From DATGLG01 sp035294245 (GTDB lineage: Bacteria; Pseudomonadota; Alphaproteobacteria; JACZXZ01): a stretch of DNA of 39,035 nt. The position numbers and the translations under genes are program-made. Below, piece by piece: positions 15,999 through 24,008 of this stretch. Below the pieces are notes generated by a model. The model ran no database searches. It worked only from the letters and a program-made list of their open reading frames with translations, and had not been told where the DNA came from. The stretch spans positions 1-39,035 of the forward strand of contig DATGLG010000049.1 in NCBI GenBank assembly GCA_035294245.1. Reading direction: 5' to 3'. Numbering within the stretch: the stretch's first letter is position 1; each line of letters opens with the position of its first letter.

Positions 15999-16184
15999 TA
16001 GCGTTGCGACTCCAACGGTTCGTTCTGTTTGGCCGTCATGCCCGCGAAGGCGGGCATCCAGGCATGCGGCCCTGGATTCCGGCTCTGCGCGGAGCCTGTC
16101 CTCGGGCCCGCCTTCGGCGGGACCCGGGGGCTCCGGCCGGAATGACGATCTTTGAATGCGAATCGAATGCCTATCACAACACTA
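15999..16184 (+). mobile_element. MITE-like element, copy 1 (TA to TA)
   Basis: A 186-bp element bounded by TA dinucleotides, each within CTAG (15998-16001 and 16182-16185). Inside the TAs, the left end GCGTTGCGAC and the complement of the right end GTGTTGTGAT form an imperfect 10-bp terminal inverted repeat. The interior holds an 8-bp hairpin (ATGCCCGC / GCGGGCAT, 16038-16057) and a long GC-rich palindrome. It encodes no protein. The second copy at 38711-38898 is inverted and nearly identical across the whole length, including unique flanks such as CTCCAACGGTT and TTTGAATGCG. The 180 bp between this element and the hydrolase start show nothing further. Confidence 0.8.
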
Positions 16185-16364
16185 GAGAACGCGCGAGGGC
16201 GCGGCCGGGTTCTCCCCATGCGGCGCGGCGGCGCGGTGATAGTTCGGCGTGCAACGAAGCGATCGCCTTCGACGCGACAGGGCGGCGCGCTCATATCCTT
16301 GGCGAGGACAACAGTCATCGCGGCCGGCACCGCAGCCGCGCTGCCCTCGACGACGGAGACAGTC

Positions 16365-17354
16365 ATGCCAAACTCGATCGCCCTCGTGCGCCAAGACGCC
16401 GCTCTCCTCGATCCCGCGGAGGCGCAGTTCCGCATCCCGAGCCCGATCGCGGGCTTGCGTCTCTTCCTGCGCCATTTGCCGCCGCGAGCGCACCGCCCCG
16501 GCGCTTCGCCCGTCCTCTACGTCCATGGCGGGACCTTCCCCTCCGCCCTCTCGATCGCCCATCGCTTCGACGGACTCTCCTGGCGCGAGGATCTCGCCGC
16601 GGCGGGGGTCGATGTCTGGGGCCTCGATTTCCTCGGCTTCGGCGAGTCCGACCGCTATCCGGAGATGGCCGCGGCGGCGAACGCCCATCCCGCGCTGGGG
16701 GGCGCCGAGACAGCCAGCCGCCAGATCGAGGCCGCCGCGCGCTTCATCACCGGCCGCCACGCTACGACGCGGCTCTCCATCATCGCCCATTCCTGGGGCT
16801 CGATCGCCGCCGGCCGCTTCGCCGCGCGCTGCCCCGAGCTCGTCGACCGCCTCGTCTTCTTCGGGCCGATTCCGCGGCGCGCCGGCAAGACGCCGCCGGA
16901 GTCCTTCGATGCTTGGCGGCTCGTCTCCCTCGAGGACCAATGGCGCCGCTTCACCGCCGAGGTACCGGCGGGCGAGGCGCCGGTGCTGGCGCGGCGGCAC
17001 TTCGCGGAATGGGGCCCGCTCTATCTCGACAGCGATCCCGAGAGCCGCACGCGCACCCCGCCGAGCGTCAAGGTGCCGAGCGGCCCCTGGCAGGACATCG
17101 CCAACGCCTTCGCCGGCGATCTCGCCTACGACCCCGCCGCCATCCGCGCCCCCGTCGCCATCATCCGCGGCGAATGGGACAGCCTCATCACCGACGAAGA
17201 CGCCCGCTGGCTCTTCGACGCCTTCGTCCAGGCGCCCATCAAGCGCGACGTGAAGATCGGCCGCGCCACCCATCTCATGCATCTCGAGGCCGGGCGCCAC
17301 GAGCTCTACCGCGCGGCGCGGAGCTTCCTCGAGGAGGGCCCGCGGCCATCTTGA
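16365..17354 (+). CDS. Alpha/beta hydrolase
   Basis: A 329-residue alpha/beta-hydrolase-fold protein. The oxyanion HGG motif is at 54-56, the nucleophile S143 in IIAHSWGS (elbow A-H-S-W-G rather than strict G-x-S-x-G), the acid is probably D272 in RGEWDSLI, and the base H303 or H306 in ATHLMHLE. An esterase, lipase or C-C hydrolase role is possible; substrate unknown. The ATG at 16365 has GGAGA 5 nt upstream. An upstream in-frame ATG at 16152 lies inside the MITE-like element and would add 71 residues with no family similarity. It is followed after 31 nt by the ABM-like gene, probably one operon. Confidence 0.87.
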   Translation: MPNSIALVRQDAALLDPAEAQFRIPSPIAGLRLFLRHLPPRAHRPGASPVLYVHGGTFPSALSIAHRFDGLSWREDLAAAGVDVWGLDFLGFGESDRYPEMAAAANAHPALGGAETASRQIEAAARFITGRHATTRLSIIAHSWGSIAAGRFAARCPELVDRLVFFGPIPRRAGKTPPESFDAWRLVSLEDQWRRFTAEVPAGEAPVLARRHFAEWGPLYLDSDPESRTRTPPSVKVPSGPWQDIANAFAGDLAYDPAAIRAPVAIIRGEWDSLITDEDARWLFDAFVQAPIKRDVKIGRATHLMHLEAGRHELYRAARSFLEEGPRPS

Positions 17355-17385
17355 ACCCGCCATCCGACACGAATGGAGGTGCCGC

Positions 17386-18096
17386 ATGTTCGCCGTGATC
17401 TTCGAAGTTCAGCCGAAGCCCTCGCGTTGGGCGGTTTATCTCGGCCTGGCGAAGCGCCTCAAGCCCGATCTCGAGCGCGTCGACGGCTTCATCGACAACG
17501 AGCGCTTCGCCAGCAAGCGCCACGAGGGGCGCCTGCTCTCGCTCTCCACCTGGCGCGACGAGAAGGCGGTGATCCGCTGGCGCAGCGCCGGCTTCCATCA
17601 CGAGGTCCAGGAGACGGGCCGGCGCGAGATTTTCGAGAACTACCACCTCCGGGTGGGAGAGATCAGCGCGGACACCCATGTCCCCGCCGGCCAGAGCCTC
17701 GCCCAGCAGCGCTTCGATGCGACCGAGATCGCGCCGACGAAAGCCGTGACGATCAGCGAGCTCTCGCCCGCGGAAGGCGGGGCGACGCCAAGCGCCGATC
17801 TCGCCGCGATGCTCGGCGCGCCAATACCCGGCACTGCCGGCATCGTGGCGATCGAGACCTTCGAGAGCATTTATGCGCCCGGCAAGCTGCTGCTGCTCGC
17901 CGCCTGGATCGACGAGGCCGCGGCACAAGGCTGGACGCCGCGCCGGCCTCCGGCGGGGACGTTGCGCCATCGCCAGGTCCGCATCATTCGCGATTACGGC
18001 ATGTTCGATCGCCGCGAGGCGCCGCAATACCATCCGGAAGCCAAGCCGGCTCACGAGGCGGATTGGCAGGCGCGGGCGCGAGCCCTGGGCTTCTGA
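17386..18096 (+). CDS. ABM-like (antibiotic biosynthesis monooxygenase domain) protein, two halves
   Basis: A 236-residue protein. The N-terminal half (about 1-95) is a dimeric alpha/beta-barrel ABM domain: FAVIFEVQPKPSRWAVYLGL, VDGFIDNERFASKRHEGRLLSLSTWRDEKAVIRWR, and the helix with FHHEVQETGRREIFENYHLRVGEI. The C-terminal half (about 118-210) looks like a second, diverged copy (IVAIETFESIYAPGKLLLLAAWIDEAAAQGW then RHRQVRIIRDYGMFDR). ABM proteins include heme-degrading and cofactor-free monooxygenases, but many have no known activity. GGAGGT lies before the ATG at 17386. It is co-oriented with the hydrolase upstream, perhaps one catabolic unit. Confidence 0.8.
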   Translation: MFAVIFEVQPKPSRWAVYLGLAKRLKPDLERVDGFIDNERFASKRHEGRLLSLSTWRDEKAVIRWRSAGFHHEVQETGRREIFENYHLRVGEISADTHVPAGQSLAQQRFDATEIAPTKAVTISELSPAEGGATPSADLAAMLGAPIPGTAGIVAIETFESIYAPGKLLLLAAWIDEAAAQGWTPRRPPAGTLRHRQVRIIRDYGMFDRREAPQYHPEAKPAHEADWQARARALGF

Positions 18097-18158
18097 GCGC
18101 GTGACATCCGGCGGGCGCCGTCCCATCTACAACGCAAGCACTAGACACGGAGCTTGCC

Positions 18159-19751
18159 ATGGCAGGGATGAAGGAGCAGCGCATGCGCCTTCCGGGGAGC
18201 GAGAAGACGGCGCCCGCCGATGCCAGGCGCCTCGGCCCCGTCGCACCCGAGACGCGCTGCGAGGTGACGGTCCGCCTGCGGCGCCGCCCCTCGCCGCCCG
18301 CCGAGGGCACGCGCGCCGCGGGCGAGCGCTTTCTCTCGCGGCGCGAGTTCGCAGACCTCTACGGCGCCGATCCCGAGGATCTGCGCAATGTCGAGGCCTT
18401 CCTCCACAGCTGCGGCCTCGACATTCTGCGCGCCAGCCTCGCCGAGCGCGCCATTCGCGCCGGCGGCACGGCGGCGGCGATGAGGCGCGCCTTCGGCGTG
18501 ACCCTCGCCTGGTATCAGTCCGGCCGCCGCCGCTTCCGCGGCCGCAGCGGCGCCATCACCATCCCCACCGCGCTCGCCGGCATCATCGAAGGCGTGTTCG
18601 GCCTCGACGACCGGCCCCATGCCCGCTCCTATTTTCGCATCGCCCGGCCGCCAAAGCGCCCTAGGCCGGGCGCTGCCCCCGGGCAGCGCGCCTTCACCCC
18701 GCCCGAGATCGCCGCCCTCTACGGCTTCCCCAGCAGCGTCGACGGCAGCGGCCAATGCATCGGTCTCATCGAGCTCGGCGGCGGCTATCGCCTTGCCGAT
18801 CTCGCGGCTTATTTCCAGGGCCTCGGCCTCGCCGTGCCGCGCCTCACCGCCGTCGCCGTTGACGGCGCCGCCAACGCCCCGGGTGGCGGCCCGGACGGGC
18901 CCGACGGCGAGGTCATGCTCGACATCGAGATCGCCGGCGCGATCGCGCCGGGGGCGGCCATCGTCGTCTATTTCGCGCCCAATACCGATGCCGGCTTCCT
19001 CGACGCCGTCACCGCCGCGGTCCATGACGATCTCCGCAAGCCCTCGGTGATCTCGATCAGCTGGGGCAACGCCGAGCGGAGCTGGACGGGGCAGGCGATC
19101 CAGGCCCTCGACTCCGTCTGCGCCGATGCCGGCACGCTCGGCATCACGGTCTGCGCCGCCGCCGGGGACAGCGGCGCCTCCGGCACCAATCCGCCGACGC
19201 GGCGCGCCAATGTGGATTTCCCCGCTTCCAGCCCCAATGCGCTCGCCTGCGGCGGCACCGAGCTCCGCGCCAGCGGCGGCCGCATCGAGAGCGAGACCGT
19301 GTGGAACGAGCCCGCCGGGGGTGCGACGGGCGGCGGGGTGAGCGAGGTCTTTCCCTTGCCAAGCTATCAACAGGGAATCGGCGTGCCGCCCTCGCTCAAC
19401 GCGGGGCACGCGATCGGCCGCGGCGTCCCCGATGTCGCCGGCGATGCCGATCCCAATTCGGGCTACGCGGTTCGCGTCGACGGCGAGGATATCGTGGTCG
19501 GCGGCACCAGCGCCGTCGCCCCGCTCTGGGCGGCGCTCATCGCCCTCATCAACCAGAGCCGCGGACGGCCCCTGGGGGCGCCCCATGCCGCGCTCTATGC
19601 GCTCGGCAAGAGCGGGCGCGGCTTCCACGATATCGTCGAAGGCAACAACGCCATCGCCCCCTATCCCGGCTACCCCGCGAAGCCGGGCTGGGACGCCTGC
19701 ACCGGCTGGGGCAGCCCCGACGGCCAGGCGCTCGTCGCCGGGCTCGGCTAG
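18159..19751 (+). CDS. S53 family serine-carboxyl peptidase (sedolisin/kumamolisin type)
   Basis: A 530-residue acid protease precursor. Residues about 30-165 are the pro-kumamolisin activation domain (FLSRREFADLYGADPEDLRNVEAFL, RAFGVTLAWY). Residues about 178-530 are the peptidase domain. The catalytic set is complete: E251 and D255 in DGEVMLDIEIAG, oxyanion D337 in AAAGDSGASG, and nucleophile S451 in VVGGTSAVAP. The C-terminal Ca-site region includes GFHDIVEGNN and WDACTGWGSPDG. Sedolisins work outside the cell at low pH, yet no N-terminal hydrophobic signal is visible, so export would need another route. The ATG at 18159 has GGAG 6 nt upstream; M4 and M9 are alternatives that do not create a signal peptide either. 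Confidence 0.92.
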   Translation: MAGMKEQRMRLPGSEKTAPADARRLGPVAPETRCEVTVRLRRRPSPPAEGTRAAGERFLSRREFADLYGADPEDLRNVEAFLHSCGLDILRASLAERAIRAGGTAAAMRRAFGVTLAWYQSGRRRFRGRSGAITIPTALAGIIEGVFGLDDRPHARSYFRIARPPKRPRPGAAPGQRAFTPPEIAALYGFPSSVDGSGQCIGLIELGGGYRLADLAAYFQGLGLAVPRLTAVAVDGAANAPGGGPDGPDGEVMLDIEIAGAIAPGAAIVVYFAPNTDAGFLDAVTAAVHDDLRKPSVISISWGNAERSWTGQAIQALDSVCADAGTLGITVCAAAGDSGASGTNPPTRRANVDFPASSPNALACGGTELRASGGRIESETVWNEPAGGATGGGVSEVFPLPSYQQGIGVPPSLNAGHAIGRGVPDVAGDADPNSGYAVRVDGEDIVVGGTSAVAPLWAALIALINQSRGRPLGAPHAALYALGKSGRGFHDIVEGNNAIAPYPGYPAKPGWDACTGWGSPDGQALVAGLG

Positions 19752-19758
19752 GGTCGCC

Positions 19759-20877
19759 TCAGCTCGGCCCGATATAGAGGACGACGCGGATGCCGACATA
19801 TTCGCCGGGCACGTTGGGCGGCAAAGGCTGGAACGGCGCGCTGTTCTGGATCGCGTCCATGCCGGCGCGGTCGAGGGCCGGCGAGCCCGAGGATTGCACC
19901 AGGCGCAGCTGCAGCACATAGCCGTTGCGGCCCACCACCATCTCGTAGCGCGCCACCCCCTTCTGCCCGCGGCCGGCCGAGGGATAGATGAGATTGCTCA
20001 CGATCTCGTCGCGCATGGCGTTGAGATAGCGGTCGCCCCCGCCCTGGCCGCGCAGCTCGCTCTCGATCTGGGCCGGGGCCGAGGCGGTGACGGGAGCACC
20101 CTGAGGCGCTGCCCGGGGCACGGAGCGGGAGGGGGGCGGCAGTGCTGCGAGCTGGGGTGGCGCCGTCTTGTCCTCGGTCGGCGGCAGCTTGAGGGGGGGT
20201 GCCGGGGCATGGCTGCGCGCCGTCTCGCGCAGGGTCGGCTGGGGCCGGAGCGGCGCCTGCTGCTGGGCCTTGGGCAGCGTCCGCGGCGCCGGCTTGGCCT
20301 CGGGGGGCGGCGGCTGGGGGGTGGGCGTGGGCGTCTCCTGGGCCGCCTGCTGCGCCGTCTCGGGAGCCTTGGTCTCGGCCGGACGGCCCGGGGCCAGGTC
20401 CGGATTGCCCCCGGATTCGAGATGCTCGAGGGGCGGAGGCGGCTCGCTCGGGCGCGGCTTCGGCGCGGGCTTCGGCGGCGGCTTGGGCTGAGGCGCCACC
20501 TTCGGCTTGGGCGGCGGCAGGGTGACGATCTCGACGGGGATCGGCGGCGGCTCGACCGGGGCCTCCTTGATCGAGGGGCCGAAGAGGAAGACCAGGATCG
20601 CGAGATGGAGGAGGAGCGCGCCGATCTGCGCCGCGGCACGGCGCGCAGCCCCCCAGGCATCGCGCGATAGGGGCGCATGCTCGTCCCGCATGGCGGCGAG
20701 CGTCGCGGCCGGCGCAGCCTCGGCTGAAGCCGTGGCCGCAGGGGTCGTCACCACCGCGTCCGCCGCCTCCGGCGTCGCTGCGGCATCGCCCAAAACCGAC
20801 CCGAGCGGCCCTAATCTCGGCTCCTTCTTGACCGTCACCGTCTCCTGATCCCGTCTCGCGGGCAGCCCGGCGGCCAT
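19759..20877 (-). CDS. TonB-like energy transducer protein
   Basis: A 372-residue protein: an Ala-rich N-terminus, one membrane span at about 83-101 (GALLLHLAILVFLFG), a long Pro/Lys-rich linker (about 105-270, with PPPKPKVAPQPKPPPKPAPKP-type repeats), then a C-terminal TonB-like domain (about 285-372) with NLIYPSAGRGQKGVARYEMVV and SSGSPALDRAGMDAI. The linker is expected to cross the periplasm and the last domain to contact outer-membrane receptors or partners. No exbB, exbD or TonB-dependent receptor is adjacent. The start at 20877 is uncertain; about 80 residues before the span is unusually long, and M63 is a possible alternative. Its stop is 7 bp from the convergent sedolisin stop. Confidence 0.82.
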   Translation of the reverse strand: MAAGLPARRDQETVTVKKEPRLGPLGSVLGDAAATPEAADAVVTTPAATASAEAAPAATLAAMRDEHAPLSRDAWGAARRAAAQIGALLLHLAILVFLFGPSIKEAPVEPPPIPVEIVTLPPPKPKVAPQPKPPPKPAPKPRPSEPPPPLEHLESGGNPDLAPGRPAETKAPETAQQAAQETPTPTPQPPPPEAKPAPRTLPKAQQQAPLRPQPTLRETARSHAPAPPLKLPPTEDKTAPPQLAALPPPSRSVPRAAPQGAPVTASAPAQIESELRGQGGGDRYLNAMRDEIVSNLIYPSAGRGQKGVARYEMVVGRNGYVLQLRLVQSSGSPALDRAGMDAIQNSAPFQPLPPNVPGEYVGIRVVLYIGPS

Positions 20878-20882
20878 CCCGC

Positions 20883-20912
20883 TTCCGCGGCACCATATTC
20901 CGCGGCACCATA
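20883..20912. repeat. Perfect 15-bp tandem duplication
   Basis: The unit TTCCGCGGCACCATA occurs twice in direct succession, just upstream of the TonB-like gene start at 20877. It occupies the probable leader or promoter. Because 15 is a multiple of three it would also lengthen an N-terminal extension by five residues if translation began further upstream. Confidence 0.9.
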
Positions 20913-20980
20913 TACGGAAATGCGCGGAGCCGCCCTGCCGGCGCTTGGCCCCATCGCGCGGATCGGCCGCAGGGGAAAGC

Positions 20981-20998
20981 TTAAGGGGGTTTCCTTAA
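20981..20998. promoter_or_regulatory. Inverted repeat TTAAGG-N6-CCTTAA
   Basis: A perfect 6-bp dyad in an AT-richer patch between the PLD lipoprotein gene and the TonB-like gene. It lies 100 bp upstream of the TonB-like start and 55 bp downstream of the PLD stop. It could be a regulator binding site; as a terminator it would be weak and lacks a following T-run. Confidence 0.35.
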
Positions 20999-21053
20999 TT
21001 CCTTGCCCGCGCCGCCGGCAAGGGGCGACCGAGGTCGCGACAGCCGCGCGCCC

Positions 21054-22469
21054 TCACAGCAGGGTCTGCCAGGTGCGCGACAGGAACTCCTGGACCTTCT
21101 CGGAGAAGGGCCGGTCCTCCCAGGCCTCGAGATTGATCTGGGTCGCCTCCTTGAGGTCCTCCTGGAAGACCATCTCGAGCTGGGCGGCGGTCTCGCGGCC
21201 GAGCACCACGGCGTCGACCTCGTTGTTGAAGAGCACACTGCGATGGTCGAAATTCGACGAGCCGACGCTCGACCACACGCCGTCGATGACGGCGGTCTTC
21301 GAGTGCAGAATCTCGTTCCGCGTCTCATAGATCTTGACCCCCGCTTCCAGCAGGTCGCCGTAGTGGGAATGGCCGACGGCGAGGGCCGAGGGCGAGTCGC
21401 TCTTGCCCGGAAGCAGCAGCCGCACATCGACGCCGCGCCGCGCGGCATGCTCGAGATCCTCCATCTCCGCGTGGGTGGGCACGAAATAGGCGGTGGTCAG
21501 CCACACGGTCTTCTCGGCGGTGTGGATGGCCGAGAGCAGGGTGGCGTAATAGTGCGGAACCGTCTCGGCGGGCGAGCTGCCGATGATGCGCACGAGCTGA
21601 TTGCCCATGGGCGCGAGCTTGGGGAAGTAATCGGCCGGGTCCATGGGCGGCCCGCCCTGGCGCGCCCAGGTGTCGAGGAAGAGCCGCTGCAGCTCCGCCA
21701 CGACGGGCCCTTGGATCTCGATATCCGTGTCGCGCCAGTAATCGGGCGCGGGCTGCTTGCCCCCACGGCGGGCGAGCGGATTGGCCGACTCGTAGACGGT
21801 GCTGAGATTGACCCCGCCGACGATCGCCGTGCGGCCGTCGACGACGAGGATCTTGCGATGATCGCGGTCGTTGGGGGCGTAGTCGAGGCCCGCCAGGAAC
21901 GGATTGAGCGGGTGGAAGGTGAGCAGCTTGACGCCGGCCTTGCCCAGTCGGTCGAAGAAGCCGCTCGGCGTGCCGAGCGAGCCGAAGCTGTCATAGATGA
22001 TGTTGATCTTGACCCCTTGGGCGCGCTTCGCCAGCAGGAGATCGCCGAGATGCCGGCCGTCCACCTCGATGTCCTCCAAGGTGTAGTATTCGAGGTTGAC
22101 GTTGTCCTTGGCACCCTCGATCGCCGCGAACATGGCGCGGAACGTCGCCGTTCCCGTGTGCAGGATCTGCGTGCGGTTGCCCGCCACGAGAGGCGTTCCG
22201 GCCAGGGCCTGCTCGATCGCCAGATGGCGCTGCAGGATATCGCTGCCCGGCGCCTGCTTCTCCAGGCGCGCCAGCACCGCCTTGGCCTGCGCGTCGCTGA
22301 GCGGCCCGCGCGCCCCGACGACCTCCGGAGGCCCGGCATTCTCCCGGGCCTCTGCGAAAATCTGGTGAAGGTTCGGTTCCGAGGCGCAGGCGGCGAGGCC
22401 GAGGCAGAGCGCCAGCAGGAGGGCGGCCAATCCCGGCGGCGGTCCTGGCGGCTTGCGCCCCATCATCAT
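21054..22469 (-). CDS. Phospholipase D / cardiolipin synthase-like lipoprotein
   Basis: A 471-residue member of the phospholipase D superfamily with both HKD motifs: H204-R-K206 with D211 (DHRKILVVDGRTAIVGG) and H389-S-K391 with D396 (LHSKTAVIDGVWSSVGSSN). In this family the two motifs form one active site for phosphatidyl transfer or phosphodiester cleavage. The N-terminus is a lipoprotein signal ending in LGLAAC with C28 as the lipidated residue. The protein is therefore exported and anchored, unlike classical ClsA with two membrane spans. The start is taken at the first of three consecutive ATGs (22469, 22466, 22463); none has a clear ribosome-binding site. The cupin gene is divergent 310 bp away. 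Confidence 0.88.
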   Translation of the reverse strand: MMMGRKPPGPPPGLAALLLALCLGLAACASEPNLHQIFAEARENAGPPEVVGARGPLSDAQAKAVLARLEKQAPGSDILQRHLAIEQALAGTPLVAGNRTQILHTGTATFRAMFAAIEGAKDNVNLEYYTLEDIEVDGRHLGDLLLAKRAQGVKINIIYDSFGSLGTPSGFFDRLGKAGVKLLTFHPLNPFLAGLDYAPNDRDHRKILVVDGRTAIVGGVNLSTVYESANPLARRGGKQPAPDYWRDTDIEIQGPVVAELQRLFLDTWARQGGPPMDPADYFPKLAPMGNQLVRIIGSSPAETVPHYYATLLSAIHTAEKTVWLTTAYFVPTHAEMEDLEHAARRGVDVRLLLPGKSDSPSALAVGHSHYGDLLEAGVKIYETRNEILHSKTAVIDGVWSSVGSSNFDHRSVLFNNEVDAVVLGRETAAQLEMVFQEDLKEATQINLEAWEDRPFSEKVQEFLSRTWQTLL

Positions 22470-22779
22470 TCGCGCATCACGCGCGCCTGGCCGCCGCGAC
22501 AGCGCAGGACGCGCAAACCAATCTGCCGGTGCCCGGAAGCCGCGGAGACGACAGCGGGGAGAGTCACAGCCGACACCCTCATGCGGCATCGCCGCGCGCT
22601 GGCCGCGGCCGCGGAGACTGGTGCCAATCTCCCGCAAAACCCCAGTGCGGGCCAGGGACCAAGCGGTGACCGGCAGAGCGCCGTTCCACCCGCCGGAACG
22701 CGCGCGGCGCTGGACGCGACGGGGCCGCGGCCCCACATCAGGATGACGGATGGGCGACAGCGAGGAAGAGGAGGCCGAG
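22470..22779. other. Intergenic gap between divergent genes
   Basis: 310 bp separating the PLD lipoprotein and cupin starts. No convincing small gene, RNA or repeat was seen. It should contain both promoters, but no good sigma-70 pair stood out. Confidence 0.55.
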
Positions 22780-23325
22780 ATGACAAGCCCGGCGCGGCCC
22801 GGCGAAACGGCGCCGCTCGAATCCTTCCGGCTCGCGGATGACGGACACATCCCCAACAACGCCGCCCTCCCCCTCGTCGTCTATCGCAACGTCTTGCCCC
22901 TCGACGGGGCCGACCCCGCCGCTGCTTGCGAGGCCCTCTTCGCGGAGAACGACTGGAACGGCGGCTGGCGCGACGGCATCTATCCCTATCATCATTACCA
23001 CGCGACGACCCACGAGGCCCTCGGCATCGTGCGCGGCGAGGCGCGGGTGCGCTTCGGCGGCGAGGCCGGCCCCGTCGTCACCGTGCGCGCCGGCGATGTC
23101 GTGGTGATCCCCGCCGGGGTCGGCCACAAGAGCGAGGGCGCAACCGGCGATCTTCTCGTCGTCGGCGCCTATCCCGGTGGGCGCGAGCCGGATATGTGCA
23201 CCGGAAGGGGCGATACGCGCCTTCGCGCGCTCGCCAGCATCGCCCATGTCCCGCTGCCGGCGGCCGATCCCGTCTATGGCGTCAAGGGCCCGCTCCTCGG
23301 CGCCTGGCGGCTCGGCCATCCGTGA
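22780..23325 (+). CDS. Cupin domain protein (YjlB-like)
   Basis: A 181-residue single-cupin protein. Signature stretches are GHIPNNAALPLVVYRNVL, NDWNGGWRDGIYPYHHYHATTHEALGIVRG (the metal-binding HxH...E type cupin motif 1) and VRAGDVVVIPAGVGHKSEGA (motif 2, with the second His). It resembles the uncharacterised YjlB group; substrate unknown. The ATG at 22780 is chosen because AGGAGG lies about 6 nt upstream. An ATG at 22750 has no such site and would add an acidic ten-residue stretch. Its TGA overlaps the GTG of the next gene, so the two are translationally coupled. Confidence 0.85.
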   Translation: MTSPARPGETAPLESFRLADDGHIPNNAALPLVVYRNVLPLDGADPAAACEALFAENDWNGGWRDGIYPYHHYHATTHEALGIVRGEARVRFGGEAGPVVTVRAGDVVVIPAGVGHKSEGATGDLLVVGAYPGGREPDMCTGRGDTRLRALASIAHVPLPAADPVYGVKGPLLGAWRLGHP

Positions 23326-24005
23326 CGGCGCGGCGCCGCGGCCTCGCCCTCGCCGTCCCGGTGGCGCTCGTGCTGCTCGGCGCCCCGGCCGCGCCGGCAT
23401 CCGGCGACGATGCGAGCCCCATCACCGGGGTGGCGATCGATACCGCGGCGGGGCGTATCCGCTTGGCGCCCGTGGACCCGGCGGCGGTCGCGGCCGTCGT
23501 CGACGGGCTCCCCGAGAATATGCGCGGCCTCGCGCAGGTGGCCGCGATCAGCCTGGGCGTCGCCATCCAATTGACGCGCGATCAGGCGCGACAGGGGTCG
23601 CGGCCGATTCCACCGGGCGTGCGCCGCCTCCTCGCCCCCTATTTCCCGCCGGAGGCCTTCGCGCGCGTGCGCTGGAACGTCGCCGATCCGAGCCGCCTCT
23701 CCCTCGAAGGCGTCATGACGATCAACAAGGATGTCGACGCGATCACGCTCGACGACGTCGTCGTCTTCCCGAGCTGCGAAATGGGCTTCACGCGCTGGGA
23801 CCTGTGGTCCCACGAGCTCGTGCATGTGCTGCAATATGCGCAGATGGGCATCGCCCATTTCGCGGAGGTCTACGTCGGGACGGCGGGGGCCGCGCTCGAG
23901 AACCAGGCCTATGGCTGGCAGGACTACGTCAACAGGCGGGTGCGCGACAGCGGCGCGGCCCCGGGAACCGGTGGCAACCCGCCCTTGCCCGCCCCCTGCC
24001 GCTGA
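23322..24005 (+). CDS. Exported HExxH protein (DUF4157-like)
   Basis: A 227-residue protein with a signal peptide (RRRGLALAVPVALVLLGAP, cleavage near residue 27). HELVH at 164-168 in DLWSHELVHVLQYAQMG and a downstream E193 in ALENQAYGW form a zinc-peptidase-like motif, characteristic of the DUF4157 family. Peptidase activity is not proven for this family. The GTG start at 23322 overlaps the cupin stop (GTGA), making a tight two-gene unit. Two Cys (C152 and C226) could form a disulfide after export. Its end is 3 nt from the convergent TPR-sulfotransferase stop. Confidence 0.82.
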   Translation: MTARRRGLALAVPVALVLLGAPAAPASGDDASPITGVAIDTAAGRIRLAPVDPAAVAAVVDGLPENMRGLAQVAAISLGVAIQLTRDQARQGSRPIPPGVRRLLAPYFPPEAFARVRWNVADPSRLSLEGVMTINKDVDAITLDDVVVFPSCEMGFTRWDLWSHELVHVLQYAQMGIAHFAEVYVGTAGAALENQAYGWQDYVNRRVRDSGAAPGTGGNPPLPAPCR

Positions 24006-24008
24006 GCG

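Noticed and set aside
16152..16364. N-terminal extension of the alpha/beta hydrolase
   Set aside because: It would begin inside the MITE-like element, and a good ribosome-binding site precedes 16365.
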